In this document: positions 15,960-23,363 of the stretch, piece by piece
Layout of the letters: each line of letters begins with the position of its first letter
How positions within the stretch are numbered: position 1 is the stretch's first letter
NCBI GenBank assembly: GCA_016219875.1
Contig: JACRJZ010000158.1
Coordinates: 1 to 64,000, forward strand
Source of the DNA: Verrucomicrobiota bacterium
Lineage (GTDB): Bacteria > Verrucomicrobiota > Verrucomicrobiia > Limisphaerales > JACRJZ01
Length of the DNA: 64,000 bases
Direction: 5' to 3'
Made by a program: the position numbers and the translations under genes
Notes under the pieces: model-generated
The model's input: the letters and a program-made list of their open reading frames with translations, nothing else
Databases searched by the model: none
What the model was told of the DNA's origin: nothing

Positions 15960-16777
15960 AGCTTCTTCAAGTGCTGGATCGACCGTTCGGCCTGGGGCAC
16001 CGTCCCGCATTCGACGGAGAAGACGATGTCGCGTTTGGCTTTTCGGCAGATGCGGATGACGCGTTCCCAGTCGATCACGCCGTCGCCGCAAGCGCAGCCC
16101 ACCGGGGTGCCGGTCACTTTGCCGCGTTCGGCTTCGGAGTGCTGGACGGAAATGTCCTTGGCGTGCAGATGGACGAGCCGGCCGACCACGCGCTCGCACC
16201 ACTTGTAGGGATCTTCGCCCGCGAGGTAGCTGTTGCCGGTGTCGAAATTGATGCCGATGGACGGACTCTTCACGAGTTTGAAAATGCGGTCGAGGCCCGC
16301 CGGGGTCTTGCTGTATTGCTGGTGGCACTCCAAGCCGATGAGCACGCCCCGCGGCTCCGCGACCAGGGCCGCTTCCTGGAGCGTGTAACGCATCAGGACG
16401 TGGTCTTCTTCCTCGGTGGTCCAAGCCGGCTTGGGGCCTTCGTCGGTGTTGACGACCGGCGCGCCGCACTCGGCGGCGAAACGGATGGCCTGTTTGAGAT
16501 ACTCGACGCTGATTTCCGGCTTGATGATGGGACAGTGCGCGGAGAGGCCGCTGAGCTTGACGCCATGCTGCTCGCAGGCGCGCCGGATGCGGAGCGGGTC
16601 GTCGAGCATGGAGACGCTGTGGAAATAGCCGGCCTCGCTCAGCAGCTCGCGGCCCCAGTGGACCATCGGTTCGATGTATTCAAAGCCGAGTTCCGCCGCC
16701 TTGGCGACGCCCCATTCAAACGATTTGTCGTCGTGGCGGACGAACTCCATGTTGATGCCGATTTTGATCTTGCCCAT
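15953..16777 (-). CDS. Sugar phosphate isomerase/epimerase-type TIM barrel (AP endonuclease 2 family)
   Basis: 274 aa, cytoplasmic, no signal peptide. Xylose-isomerase-like TIM barrel: start KIGINMEFVRHDD, ELGFEYIEPMVHWG, metal-ligand strands GVLIGLECHQQYS (Glu), GINFDTGNSYLAGED (Asp) and LVHLHAKDI (His), and IVFSVECGT near the end (Glu). Substrate unknown; relatives include tagatose/psicose epimerases and inosose isomerases. It is monocistronic. The MITE-like insert lies directly at its 3' end. Confidence 0.85.
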   Translation of the reverse strand: MGKIKIGINMEFVRHDDKSFEWGVAKAAELGFEYIEPMVHWGRELLSEAGYFHSVSMLDDPLRIRRACEQHGVKLSGLSAHCPIIKPEISVEYLKQAIRFAAECGAPVVNTDEGPKPAWTTEEEDHVLMRYTLQEAALVAEPRGVLIGLECHQQYSKTPAGLDRIFKLVKSPSIGINFDTGNSYLAGEDPYKWCERVVGRLVHLHAKDISVQHSEAERGKVTGTPVGCACGDGVIDWERVIRICRKAKRDIVFSVECGTVPQAERSIQHLKKLL

Positions 16778-16881
16778 AGGTTTCGTAGTTCTGTGGTTTC
16801 TGGAGAGTGGTTGTCGTCGGTTTGGGGGCGGATGTCAAACCTCACGTTGACTTGTTGACTTTCCCTCACCATAGTCCGCTC

Positions 16882-17640
16882 ATGGATTTCGACATTTCAG
16901 AGATCCTCAACCATTGGGATTACGAACCTGGCGGCATTGCGGTGCGCAAATTCATCGGCAAGGACGGCCAGGAGAAGATCCAATTGCGCGTCGATCTGGG
17001 CATCTTGCAGATGAACGCGCAAGGGCGGCCCGACGGCAAAAAGCCGATGGGCCATGCGTCGTTGCTCGAGTTCTATCAGTCGCGCCTCAAGCAGCACCAG
17101 CAGGCCCACAATGGCGACGACGACGATTTTGCCCTCACGCCGGAGGACTGCACCAAGCTGCAACTGGAAGCCCTCCAGTACCACCACCGCTCCATCTGCC
17201 TCCTCCAGATGAGCGACCACCCCGGCGTGAAGCGCGACACTGAGCGCAACCTGGCCGTGTTCGATTTTGTGAACCGCTTTGCCGAGTCGCAGGAACTCGC
17301 CTGGTCTCTCCAGCAGTTCCGCCCGCAACTCCTGATGATGCACACTCGCGCCGTGGCCACGCCGCTGCTCCAGGCCAACGACTTCAAAGGCGCCATCCAG
17401 CGCATTGAGGACGGCATGGAGACGATCCGCGAGTTTTACCGCGAACTGGGCCGCGGCGACTTGGTCGAGGAGAGCAACGAACTGCTCTCTCTCGAAGACT
17501 GGCTCCAGGAAGTCCAGGAGCGCCGCCCGCTCTCCAAGCGCGAGCGTCTCGAACGGCAGCTCCAACTGGCGCTGGAAAAGGAAGACTACGAAAAGGCGGC
17601 AGACGTTCGCGACAAGCTCAAGAAGTTGGGCGGCGAATAG
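16882..17640 (+). CDS. UvrB/UvrC-motif protein of unknown function
   Basis: 252 aa. Residues 1-60 form a conserved start (FDISEILNHWDYEPGGIAVRKF, then KIQLRVDLGILQMNAQGRPDG). The middle is helical. The last ~35 residues, KRERLERQLQLALEKEDYEKAADVRDKLKKL, are a UvrB/C motif, the helical hairpin with which UvrB and UvrC bind each other; the same motif also occurs in McsA and other proteins. The start at 16882 was chosen over 16807 because the first 25 residues of the longer form are not family-like. The exact role is not known. Confidence 0.75.
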   Translation: MDFDISEILNHWDYEPGGIAVRKFIGKDGQEKIQLRVDLGILQMNAQGRPDGKKPMGHASLLEFYQSRLKQHQQAHNGDDDDFALTPEDCTKLQLEALQYHHRSICLLQMSDHPGVKRDTERNLAVFDFVNRFAESQELAWSLQQFRPQLLMMHTRAVATPLLQANDFKGAIQRIEDGMETIREFYRELGRGDLVEESNELLSLEDWLQEVQERRPLSKRERLERQLQLALEKEDYEKAADVRDKLKKLGGE

Positions 17641-17788
17641 ACGCGGGCGAGGCCCGCTGCCCTCCGCTGGTCTCTGGGCGCACCCCCACACGCACTCACG
17701 CTGCGGACGCTTTACGTGACGCTCGTAGCGCCTCGTGGCCGCTCCAGACTCGACGACGAAGCAAGCGCGGGTGGTTTCCTCTCCCTCT

Positions 17789-17931
17789 GAACCCTCACCC
17801 CAGCCCTCTCCCATCCGACGGGAGAGGGAGGACCAAGTCACGCGGCGTGAGGAGGCAGGCGCTGGCTTTCGTCGAGCGCGTGCAGCGTGTTCCCTCTCCC
17901 GTCGGACGGGAGAGGGTTAGGGTGAGGGTTC
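17789..17931. repeat. Large inverted repeat with nested palindromes
   Basis: Left arm starts GAACCCTCACCCCAGCCC and contains CTCTCCC-ATCCGAC-GGGAGAG. The right arm is its near reverse complement and ends GGGTGAGGGTTC. Similar GGGAGAGGG palindromes are widespread in GC-rich bacteria. It takes up the centre of the 385-bp space before the transketolase gene; the rest of 17641-18025 shows no gene. Confidence 0.75.
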
Positions 17932-18025
17932 TGTGGGGCCTTCCGGCGGAACGAAATTGCTTCCCTTTTGCCTGACGCTTCCTAGATTCCCCGCCTCAAA
18001 TTGTGACTCTTAAGCTTTAGAAGAT

Positions 18026-20095
18026 ATGGGCGCAGACACCGCAGCCGCAGTCAAACCGGTCGAAGCTCCACCGCTTTCGCCGCTCGCACTTCAGTCGAAG
18101 CTCGCCGGCACCCCGGCGCAGAAGCCGAAGTACTCCGTCGTCGTGAAGAACGACGCGGGCCAGGACGTCGTCGTCGCTGACCCGCGGGCCACGCGCGCCG
18201 TGGTCGCGCTGATGGACATTCACGCCGTCAACGGCGGCGCAGCCTGCCATTGGGGCGGCCCGGCGGCGTTTGCGGAGATCAACGCCGCCCTCCACGCCCT
18301 CATGTTCGCCACGTCGGGCCGGCCCTGGCACGCGGCCTTCAATTACGTGAACGACGCCGGCCACGCCGAGAACGGCGTCTATGCGCTGCGGGCGCTCTAC
18401 GGCTTCGACGGGATGACGTTCGACACGCTCAAAGGTTTCCGCAGCCTGGAAAGCAAGTTCACCGGCCACGGCGAGTCGCACCTGAATCCCGAAGGCGTCT
18501 TGGTCAGCAACGGCCCGCTCGGCTCGTCGCTGCCGCAGGCGGAGGGCCTGGCCATCGCGGACAAAACCGCCCGGCGCGACCGCGTGACCCTTTGTGTCGT
18601 CTCCGACGGCGCGAGCATGGAAGGCGAAGCCAAGGAAGCCTTCGCCGCCATTCCCGGCCTCGCCGCCAAGGGCCGCGTGAATCCGTTCGTCATGGTCGTC
18701 TCCGACAACGACACCAAGCTGTCCGGGCGCATCACGAAAGACGCCTTCAGCATGGCGCCCACCTTCGCCGCGATGAGCGCGTTGGGCTGGAACGTCATCC
18801 ATGTTCCCAACGGCCACGACCTCCAGGCCGTCTATCTCGCTGTTGAGAAAGCGGTCGCCGCGGCGAAGGCGAATCCGAACCAGCCCGTCTGCATCCTCGC
18901 CAAAACGATCAAGGGCTACGGCATCAAAGCGACGATGGAAAACGCCGCCGGCGGACACGGTTTCCCGCTGAGCAACGGCGAGAAAGCCATCGAGTGGATC
19001 AACGAGATTTACGGCGGAGCGCCGCCGGAGGAATTCCTGAACTGGGCCAAGGCGCTCCGCGGGGACTGGGAAAAGAAGGAAGCCGAAAAGAAAGCCAAGG
19101 CCGCCGCGAACCCGGCGCCCGCGCCGTCCGTGAAAAAGGACAAAGTCCAGAGCGGTCTGGCCAAAGCCGCCATCCGCGCCGCGCAAGAAGGCTTGCCGGT
19201 CTTCTCCATTTCCGCGGACGTGCAGGGTTCCACCGGGATCAGCCTGTTCCAAAAGAGTTTTCCGGATCGCTGGATCGAGGTCGGCGTGGCCGAGGCGAAC
19301 ATGGTCAGCGTGGGCGCGGGCTTCGCGAAAGCAGGCTTCATTCCCATCGTCGATACGTTTGGCCAGTTCGGCGTCACCAAGGGCAACCTCCCGCTCACGA
19401 TGGCCGCGCTATCGCAGGCGCCGGTGATCGCGATGTTCTCCCACATCGGCCTGCAGGACGCTGCGGACGGCGCAAGCCATCAGGCCACGACCTATCTCGC
19501 CGCCACGAGCGCCATCCCGCACACCGTCGTGATCGCGCCGTCGTGCAGCGACGAAGCCGAGGCGCTGATGTACGAGGCCATCCAACGTCAGGCCGCCGAC
19601 CGCGCCGCGGGGAAGAACGGCGAGAGCTACATTTTCTTTGTGGGCCGCGAGAACTACCCGCTCTCCTGGGTGGAGGGCGCGAAATATCCCTGGGGCAAAG
19701 CGCAAGTCCTCCAGCAGGGCACGGACGTCGTCCTCATCGGCTGCGGCGTGCTGGTGAACAAAGTCATCGAAGCGGGCAAGAAGCTTGCCGAGAAAGGCGT
19801 CAAGGCCACCGTCATCAACAACCCGTTCATCAACCGCGTGGACGTGGACACCCTCGGCACGGCCGTCAAGGCGTGCCAAGGCCGTGTGGTGACGATTGAA
19901 GACCACCAAGTCATTGGCGGTATGGGCGCGCTGGTTTCGCACGCGCTCGCGCAAGCCGGCATCGCACACCGGATGAAGTCCCTCGGCATCCCCGGCGAGT
20001 TCGGCCAGTCCGCCTACGTCGCCGAACATCTCTACAAGCACCACGGGCTGACTGCAGACAAAGTCGCGGAGGCGGCGTTGGGGCTGATGAAGTAG
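18026..20095 (+). CDS. Transketolase family protein
   Basis: 689 aa, one chain with both the TPP-binding and pyrimidine/C-terminal domains. Moves two-carbon units in the pentose phosphate pathway. Seen: TPP/Mg site SDGASMEGEAKEAFA with the following DND-T, NGPLGSSLPQAEGLA, the second domain ISADVQGSTGISLFQ, VGVAEANMVSVGAGFAKAG, and the C-terminal IEDHQVIGGMGALVSHAL. The N-terminal ~30 residues are an extra Ala/Pro-rich leader. An Ala/Lys/Pro linker (about 352-372) separates the domains. It could also be a DXS-like or transketolase-like paralogue. The TAG stop is part of a GTAG hairpin repeat. Confidence 0.88.
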   Translation: MGADTAAAVKPVEAPPLSPLALQSKLAGTPAQKPKYSVVVKNDAGQDVVVADPRATRAVVALMDIHAVNGGAACHWGGPAAFAEINAALHALMFATSGRPWHAAFNYVNDAGHAENGVYALRALYGFDGMTFDTLKGFRSLESKFTGHGESHLNPEGVLVSNGPLGSSLPQAEGLAIADKTARRDRVTLCVVSDGASMEGEAKEAFAAIPGLAAKGRVNPFVMVVSDNDTKLSGRITKDAFSMAPTFAAMSALGWNVIHVPNGHDLQAVYLAVEKAVAAAKANPNQPVCILAKTIKGYGIKATMENAAGGHGFPLSNGEKAIEWINEIYGGAPPEEFLNWAKALRGDWEKKEAEKKAKAAANPAPAPSVKKDKVQSGLAKAAIRAAQEGLPVFSISADVQGSTGISLFQKSFPDRWIEVGVAEANMVSVGAGFAKAGFIPIVDTFGQFGVTKGNLPLTMAALSQAPVIAMFSHIGLQDAADGASHQATTYLAATSAIPHTVVIAPSCSDEAEALMYEAIQRQAADRAAGKNGESYIFFVGRENYPLSWVEGAKYPWGKAQVLQQGTDVVLIGCGVLVNKVIEAGKKLAEKGVKATVINNPFINRVDVDTLGTAVKACQGRVVTIEDHQVIGGMGALVSHALAQAGIAHRMKSLGIPGEFGQSAYVAEHLYKHHGLTADKVAEAALGLMK

Positions 20096-20120
20096 CGGCA
20101 GGCAGGATGCCCGCCGCTAC
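20092..20120. repeat. REP hairpin (family R6) overlapping the transketolase stop
   Basis: GTAGCGGC and GCCGCTAC enclose an inner imperfect hairpin. The GTAG tetranucleotide begins at the last base of the final Lys codon and supplies the TAG stop of the transketolase gene (20093-20095). Confidence 0.7.
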
Positions 20121-20144
20121 GGGCCTGAAGTGCCACACGGACAA

Positions 20145-20263
20145 GCAGTCTCAGGACTCCTGGTGCCGTGGAATTGACGTGGTCCGCCCGGTGAGGGCAC
20201 CGGGCCTACAGAGTCGCGCGAGAGCTGTAGGCCGGGTCCCCAGACCCGGCGATTGAAGATCAC
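20145..20263. repeat. REP pair, family R2 (copy 1)
   Basis: 119-bp element nearly identical to 28032-28150. It holds two hairpins pointing away from each other: GCCCGGT-GAGGGC-ACCGGGC followed by CTAC, and GTAG followed by GCCGGGT-CCCCAG-ACCCGGC. Each stem is perfect. Confidence 0.88.
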
Positions 20264-20265
20264 CT

Positions 20266-20329
20266 GTAGCAGCCGACGTGAGGAGGCTCTGTTCTATTGA
20301 AGTTTGAGCCTCCTCACGTCGGCTGCTAC
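20266..20329. repeat. REP pair, family R1 (copy 1)
   Basis: Starts GTAGCAGCCGACGTGAGGAG and ends with its reverse complement, so GTAG and CTAC bound the element. The two arms are identical over 24 bp with a short AT-richer loop. Other copies at 40194 and 51489, half copy at 52800. With the R6 and R2 elements it fills most of the gap 20096-20399. Confidence 0.9.
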
Positions 20330-20399
20330 GAGGTTTTGCAATTGCCTCCCAGGTGGGCCGAGAATCAAGTCCTTCGCCCCGGTCGCCGATACTCTCTTG

Positions 20400-21509
20400 A
20401 TGCGCCTGAGTCTTCGCCGCCTCGTGACCTTGCTGACAGCCTGCACTGTCCTGCTGGCGGCGTCTGCTTTGGCCGCCACCCAATGCGTCGTTTGCGAGAA
20501 GAACCTCGGCGAGCGGTTTTTCTGGGTGACCAGCCCCGTGCTCACCGAACGGCAGCCGGTTTGTCTCGCTTGCGCGAAGTTGGAAACCGCCTGCTTCGTT
20601 TGCCGCATTCCGGTCAAGGCGCATTCCTTCAAGCTGGAGGATGGACGGCGCTTTTGCGACCGGCACGCGCGATCCTTGATCCTGGACCAACGCGAGGCGG
20701 ACGGGATTTTCACCGACGCCAAACGCGAGATGTTCCGCCTCCTGCGCGGTTCCGGCGAAATGCCGAACCTCAATGTGTCAATGAAGCTGGTGGACGGCAA
20801 AGTCATGACCGGCCTCGCCAAGCAACTCGGCCTGGGCCACGACCAGTTCACCACCGTGGGGCTGACCCGCACCCGCAAGGACGGCGCGGAGTGCTTTCAC
20901 ACCGTCTTCCTCCTCAATGGCCAGACGCGTTCGGGCCTCCTGGCTGCCGGCGCGCACGAATACGCCCATGCCTGGATGAACGAGAACGTGCCGCCCGACC
21001 GCAAGCTCGACCCGGATGCCGTGGAGGGGTTCTGCGAACTCATGGCCTACAAGGTGATGTCCGACCTCCGCGAAGAAACGGAAAAGCAGATCATCCTCAA
21101 GAACGCCTACACTCGTGGCCAGATCGACACCTTCGTGCAAGCGGAGGACGAGCACCATTTCCACCGCATCGTGCATTGGGTCAAATCCGGCGTCGGCGAA
21201 CGGATCAAATCATCCCGCACCACCACCGGGCTGGATCTGAAAAGACAGGACCAACCGAGACTCCCCTCCTGGCCCCAAGCGGTCCCGACTCCCGTTCCCG
21301 ACACGCTTCAACTCAAGGGCATCAGCGGACGCCCCGGACGCTGGCTCGCGCTCATTAACAACGAGACGCTCCGCGCGGGAGAATCCGCCCGCGTGCGCGT
21401 GGCAGCCACCAACGTGCTCGTGCGTTGCCTCGCGATCACGGAGCAGTCCGCGATGATCGAGTTGGTGGCCACGGGCGAGCGCAGGACGTTGTCCCTTCCG
21501 CCGCGGTAG
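20400..21509 (+). CDS. DA1-like secreted zinc protease with LIM-type Cys motifs
   Basis: 369 aa. A signal peptide occupies about residues 1-26 (hydrophobic LVTLLTACTVLLAASALAA). Cys-rich part: Cys29, 32, 55, 58, 65, 68 and Cys86/His89, spaced like a LIM/zinc-ribbon pair. Metallopeptidase: HEYAH at 186-190 with EGFCELMAY downstream (third ligand Glu). This order, LIM-like then HExxH, is that of plant DA1 ubiquitin-activated peptidases and their bacterial relatives. The C-terminal ~90 residues are a beta-rich tail. The start at 20400 gives a proper signal peptide; a longer frame from 20304 lies in repeat DNA. Substrate unknown. Confidence 0.8.
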   Translation: MRLSLRRLVTLLTACTVLLAASALAATQCVVCEKNLGERFFWVTSPVLTERQPVCLACAKLETACFVCRIPVKAHSFKLEDGRRFCDRHARSLILDQREADGIFTDAKREMFRLLRGSGEMPNLNVSMKLVDGKVMTGLAKQLGLGHDQFTTVGLTRTRKDGAECFHTVFLLNGQTRSGLLAAGAHEYAHAWMNENVPPDRKLDPDAVEGFCELMAYKVMSDLREETEKQIILKNAYTRGQIDTFVQAEDEHHFHRIVHWVKSGVGERIKSSRTTTGLDLKRQDQPRLPSWPQAVPTPVPDTLQLKGISGRPGRWLALINNETLRAGESARVRVAATNVLVRCLAITEQSAMIELVATGERRTLSLPPR

Positions 21510-21529
21510 CCTTTGTTGCTGACCATCGA

Positions 21530-21645
21530 GGGTTGAAGGGTTGAAGCGTTGAAGCGTTGAAGAGTTGAAGAGGCTTCATGGGATGGCTTCGTCCCGATGC
21601 TGGAACCTCTTCAACCCTTCAACCCTTCAACCCTTCAACTCTTTT
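21530..21645. repeat. Hairpin with octamer-repeat arms (copy 1)
   Basis: The left arm (21530-21572) is five GTTGAAGN octamers. A ~33-bp core follows, then a right arm (21606-21645) of four CTTCAACN octamers, complementary to the left. The core (TGGGATGGCTTC, then TCCCGATGC) is shared with the copy at 28223-28310. Confidence 0.85.
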
Positions 21646-21779
21646 CTCCCTACCTCGCCTCCCCCGTGCGCTGCTCCCTGGCCCACCCATCCCCTTACGA
21701 ACTCCGCTCCGAAATTCCACTGTTCAACGCGCGCCGGCTCTGGCTTAGTCGCGCCGGACAGAAACACGAAAGGCCTCCT

Positions 21780-22862
21780 ATGGGTTTGATGGATTATCTG
21801 AAGACGCAGTTCCTGGAAATCATCCAGTGGCAGGACGATTCGCGCGACACCCTCTCCTGGCGCTTCCCGGACGAAGACAAGGAAATCAAACGCGGCGCCC
21901 AACTCATCGTCCGCGAGAGCCAGATGGCGCAGTTCGTCTATCTCGGCCAATTCGGCGACACCTTCGGGCCGGGCAAACACTACCTCACGACCGACAACAT
22001 CCCGATTCTCGCCACGCTCAAAGGCTGGAAGTACGGCTTCGAGTCGCCGTTCAAGGCGGACGTTTATTTCATCAACACCCGTCTCTTCACCGGCAACAAG
22101 TGGGGCACGGCCAACCCGATCATGATGCGCGATCCCGACTTCGGCATCGTGCGCGTGCGCGCCTACGGGACCTTCGACTTCCACGTCACCGACGTGAAGC
22201 TCTTCCTCAAGGAAGTCGCCGGCACGGACGACCATTTCCGCCTCGACGAATTCGCCGACACCATGCGCTCGCGCATCGTGAGCGTGTTTACCGACGCGCT
22301 GGCCACCGCCCGCGTGCCCGTGCTCGACGTCGCGGCGCGTTATCAGGAATTGGGCGAGGCGCTGCTGCCGCTCATCAATCCGCCGCTCCAAAGTAAGTAC
22401 GGTCTGGAGATGCCGAGCTTCATCGTGGAAAACGTCTCCCTGCCGCCGGAAGTCGAACAAGCCATCGACAAGCGCAGCAGCATGGCCGCCGTCGGCAATC
22501 TCAACGACTACGTGAAGTTCCAGATGGCTGAGGCCATGACCAAAGGTGAAGGCGGTGGCATGGCCAGCAGCGCCGCCCAACTCGGAGCGGGCCTGGCCAT
22601 GGGCCAGCAGATGATGGCGGCGATGGGCGCAGCGCAGGCCACTCCGCCCGCCGCGCCTCCGGGAGCCGTGCCTCCGCCGCTGTCTGGCGCGGCGGCCACC
22701 AGCCTCCCTGAACTCCTCAGCCCTGCTGACGCCGCCAAAGTCCTCGGCGTGGCCGAGAACGACGTACTGACGGCGCTCGGCGACGGTTCGCTCAAGGGCA
22801 AGAAGATCGGCTCGGCTTGGCGGATCACGCGCGCGGCGCTGGAGGAATTTCTGAAAGCCTGA
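21780..22862 (+). CDS. SPFH-domain protein with C-terminal helix-turn-helix
   Basis: 360 aa. Residues 1-~235 match the bacterial SPFH / 'virion core protein' family: DYLKTQFLEIIQWQDDS at the start, then GKHYLTTDNIPILATL and the long SPFH segment to NVSLPPEVEQAIDKRSSM. There is no N-terminal membrane segment, as in that family. An Ala/Met/Pro linker (about 255-305) follows. The last ~50 residues, PADAAKVLGVAENDVLTAL then KGKKIGSAWRITRAALEEFL, are an excisionase/MerR-type DNA-binding helix-turn-helix, unusual for SPFH proteins, which more often end in a zinc ribbon or GYF-like domain. Confidence 0.8.
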   Translation: MGLMDYLKTQFLEIIQWQDDSRDTLSWRFPDEDKEIKRGAQLIVRESQMAQFVYLGQFGDTFGPGKHYLTTDNIPILATLKGWKYGFESPFKADVYFINTRLFTGNKWGTANPIMMRDPDFGIVRVRAYGTFDFHVTDVKLFLKEVAGTDDHFRLDEFADTMRSRIVSVFTDALATARVPVLDVAARYQELGEALLPLINPPLQSKYGLEMPSFIVENVSLPPEVEQAIDKRSSMAAVGNLNDYVKFQMAEAMTKGEGGGMASSAAQLGAGLAMGQQMMAAMGAAQATPPAAPPGAVPPPLSGAAATSLPELLSPADAAKVLGVAENDVLTALGDGSLKGKKIGSAWRITRAALEEFLKA

Positions 22863-22885
22863 ACCACAAGGCTGATGCAACAAAC

Positions 22886-23149
22886 ATGAGGCCGCACTTC
22901 GCAATCTACCTTGCTGCCGGCGTCACTTTGCTGCTGGCTGTCGTGTCAATGATCGGTGGTTTCGGGCAGGCGCTCGCGATGCTCCAATTCATCAAGAACC
23001 TCCGTCCCACAGGACACGATCTGGAGACTTTCAACGCGATGGTGACAGAGTTTTGCTGGGAAGGGATGGGAGGGTTGCTTCTGGCAGTGCTGCAAGGGGG
23101 CATTCTTTTCTACGCTCGCAAGCTCCACAAACTGGCGCGTGCAGCCTGA
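22886..23149 (+). CDS. Small two-helix membrane protein
   Basis: 87 aa. Two hydrophobic helices: residues 5-30 (FAIYLAAGVTLLLAVVSMIGG) and about 58-75 (MGGLLLAVLQGGILFYA). It is only 23 bp after the SPFH gene and on the same strand, so the two may be co-transcribed. No family recognised. Confidence 0.6.
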   Translation: MRPHFAIYLAAGVTLLLAVVSMIGGFGQALAMLQFIKNLRPTGHDLETFNAMVTEFCWEGMGGLLLAVLQGGILFYARKLHKLARAA

Positions 23150-23363
23150 ACTTGAGAAGCAGTTTGAAGCGAGCGTGAAAGCAGCGCAGATACTGCTCGC
23201 CGCCACATTCGTTCTGGCGTCCGTGGTTCTCGCGGGCTACCGCTCTGCTTCCGGCACGGCGCGGCAGGGGGAGTTACCTTCGGTTGTCCTGCGTGAGGCG
23301 CCGCGCTGCACTTCCGAGGCGCGAACAGCCCTTCCCCCGACAAGCCGGGCGAAACTCCGTAGC

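Noticed and set aside
17789..17931. A further GTAG-type REP family
   Set aside because: The nested GGGAGAGGG palindromes are not bounded by GTAG or CTAC and are a common GC-rich repeat, so they were kept apart from R1-R7.
23139..23363. A possible small membrane protein beginning GTG at 23139 with one hydrophobic helix
   Set aside because: It overlaps the previous gene by 11 nt and has no stop before it runs antisense into the esterase gene. The hydrophobic helix is real, but a complete gene cannot be supported.
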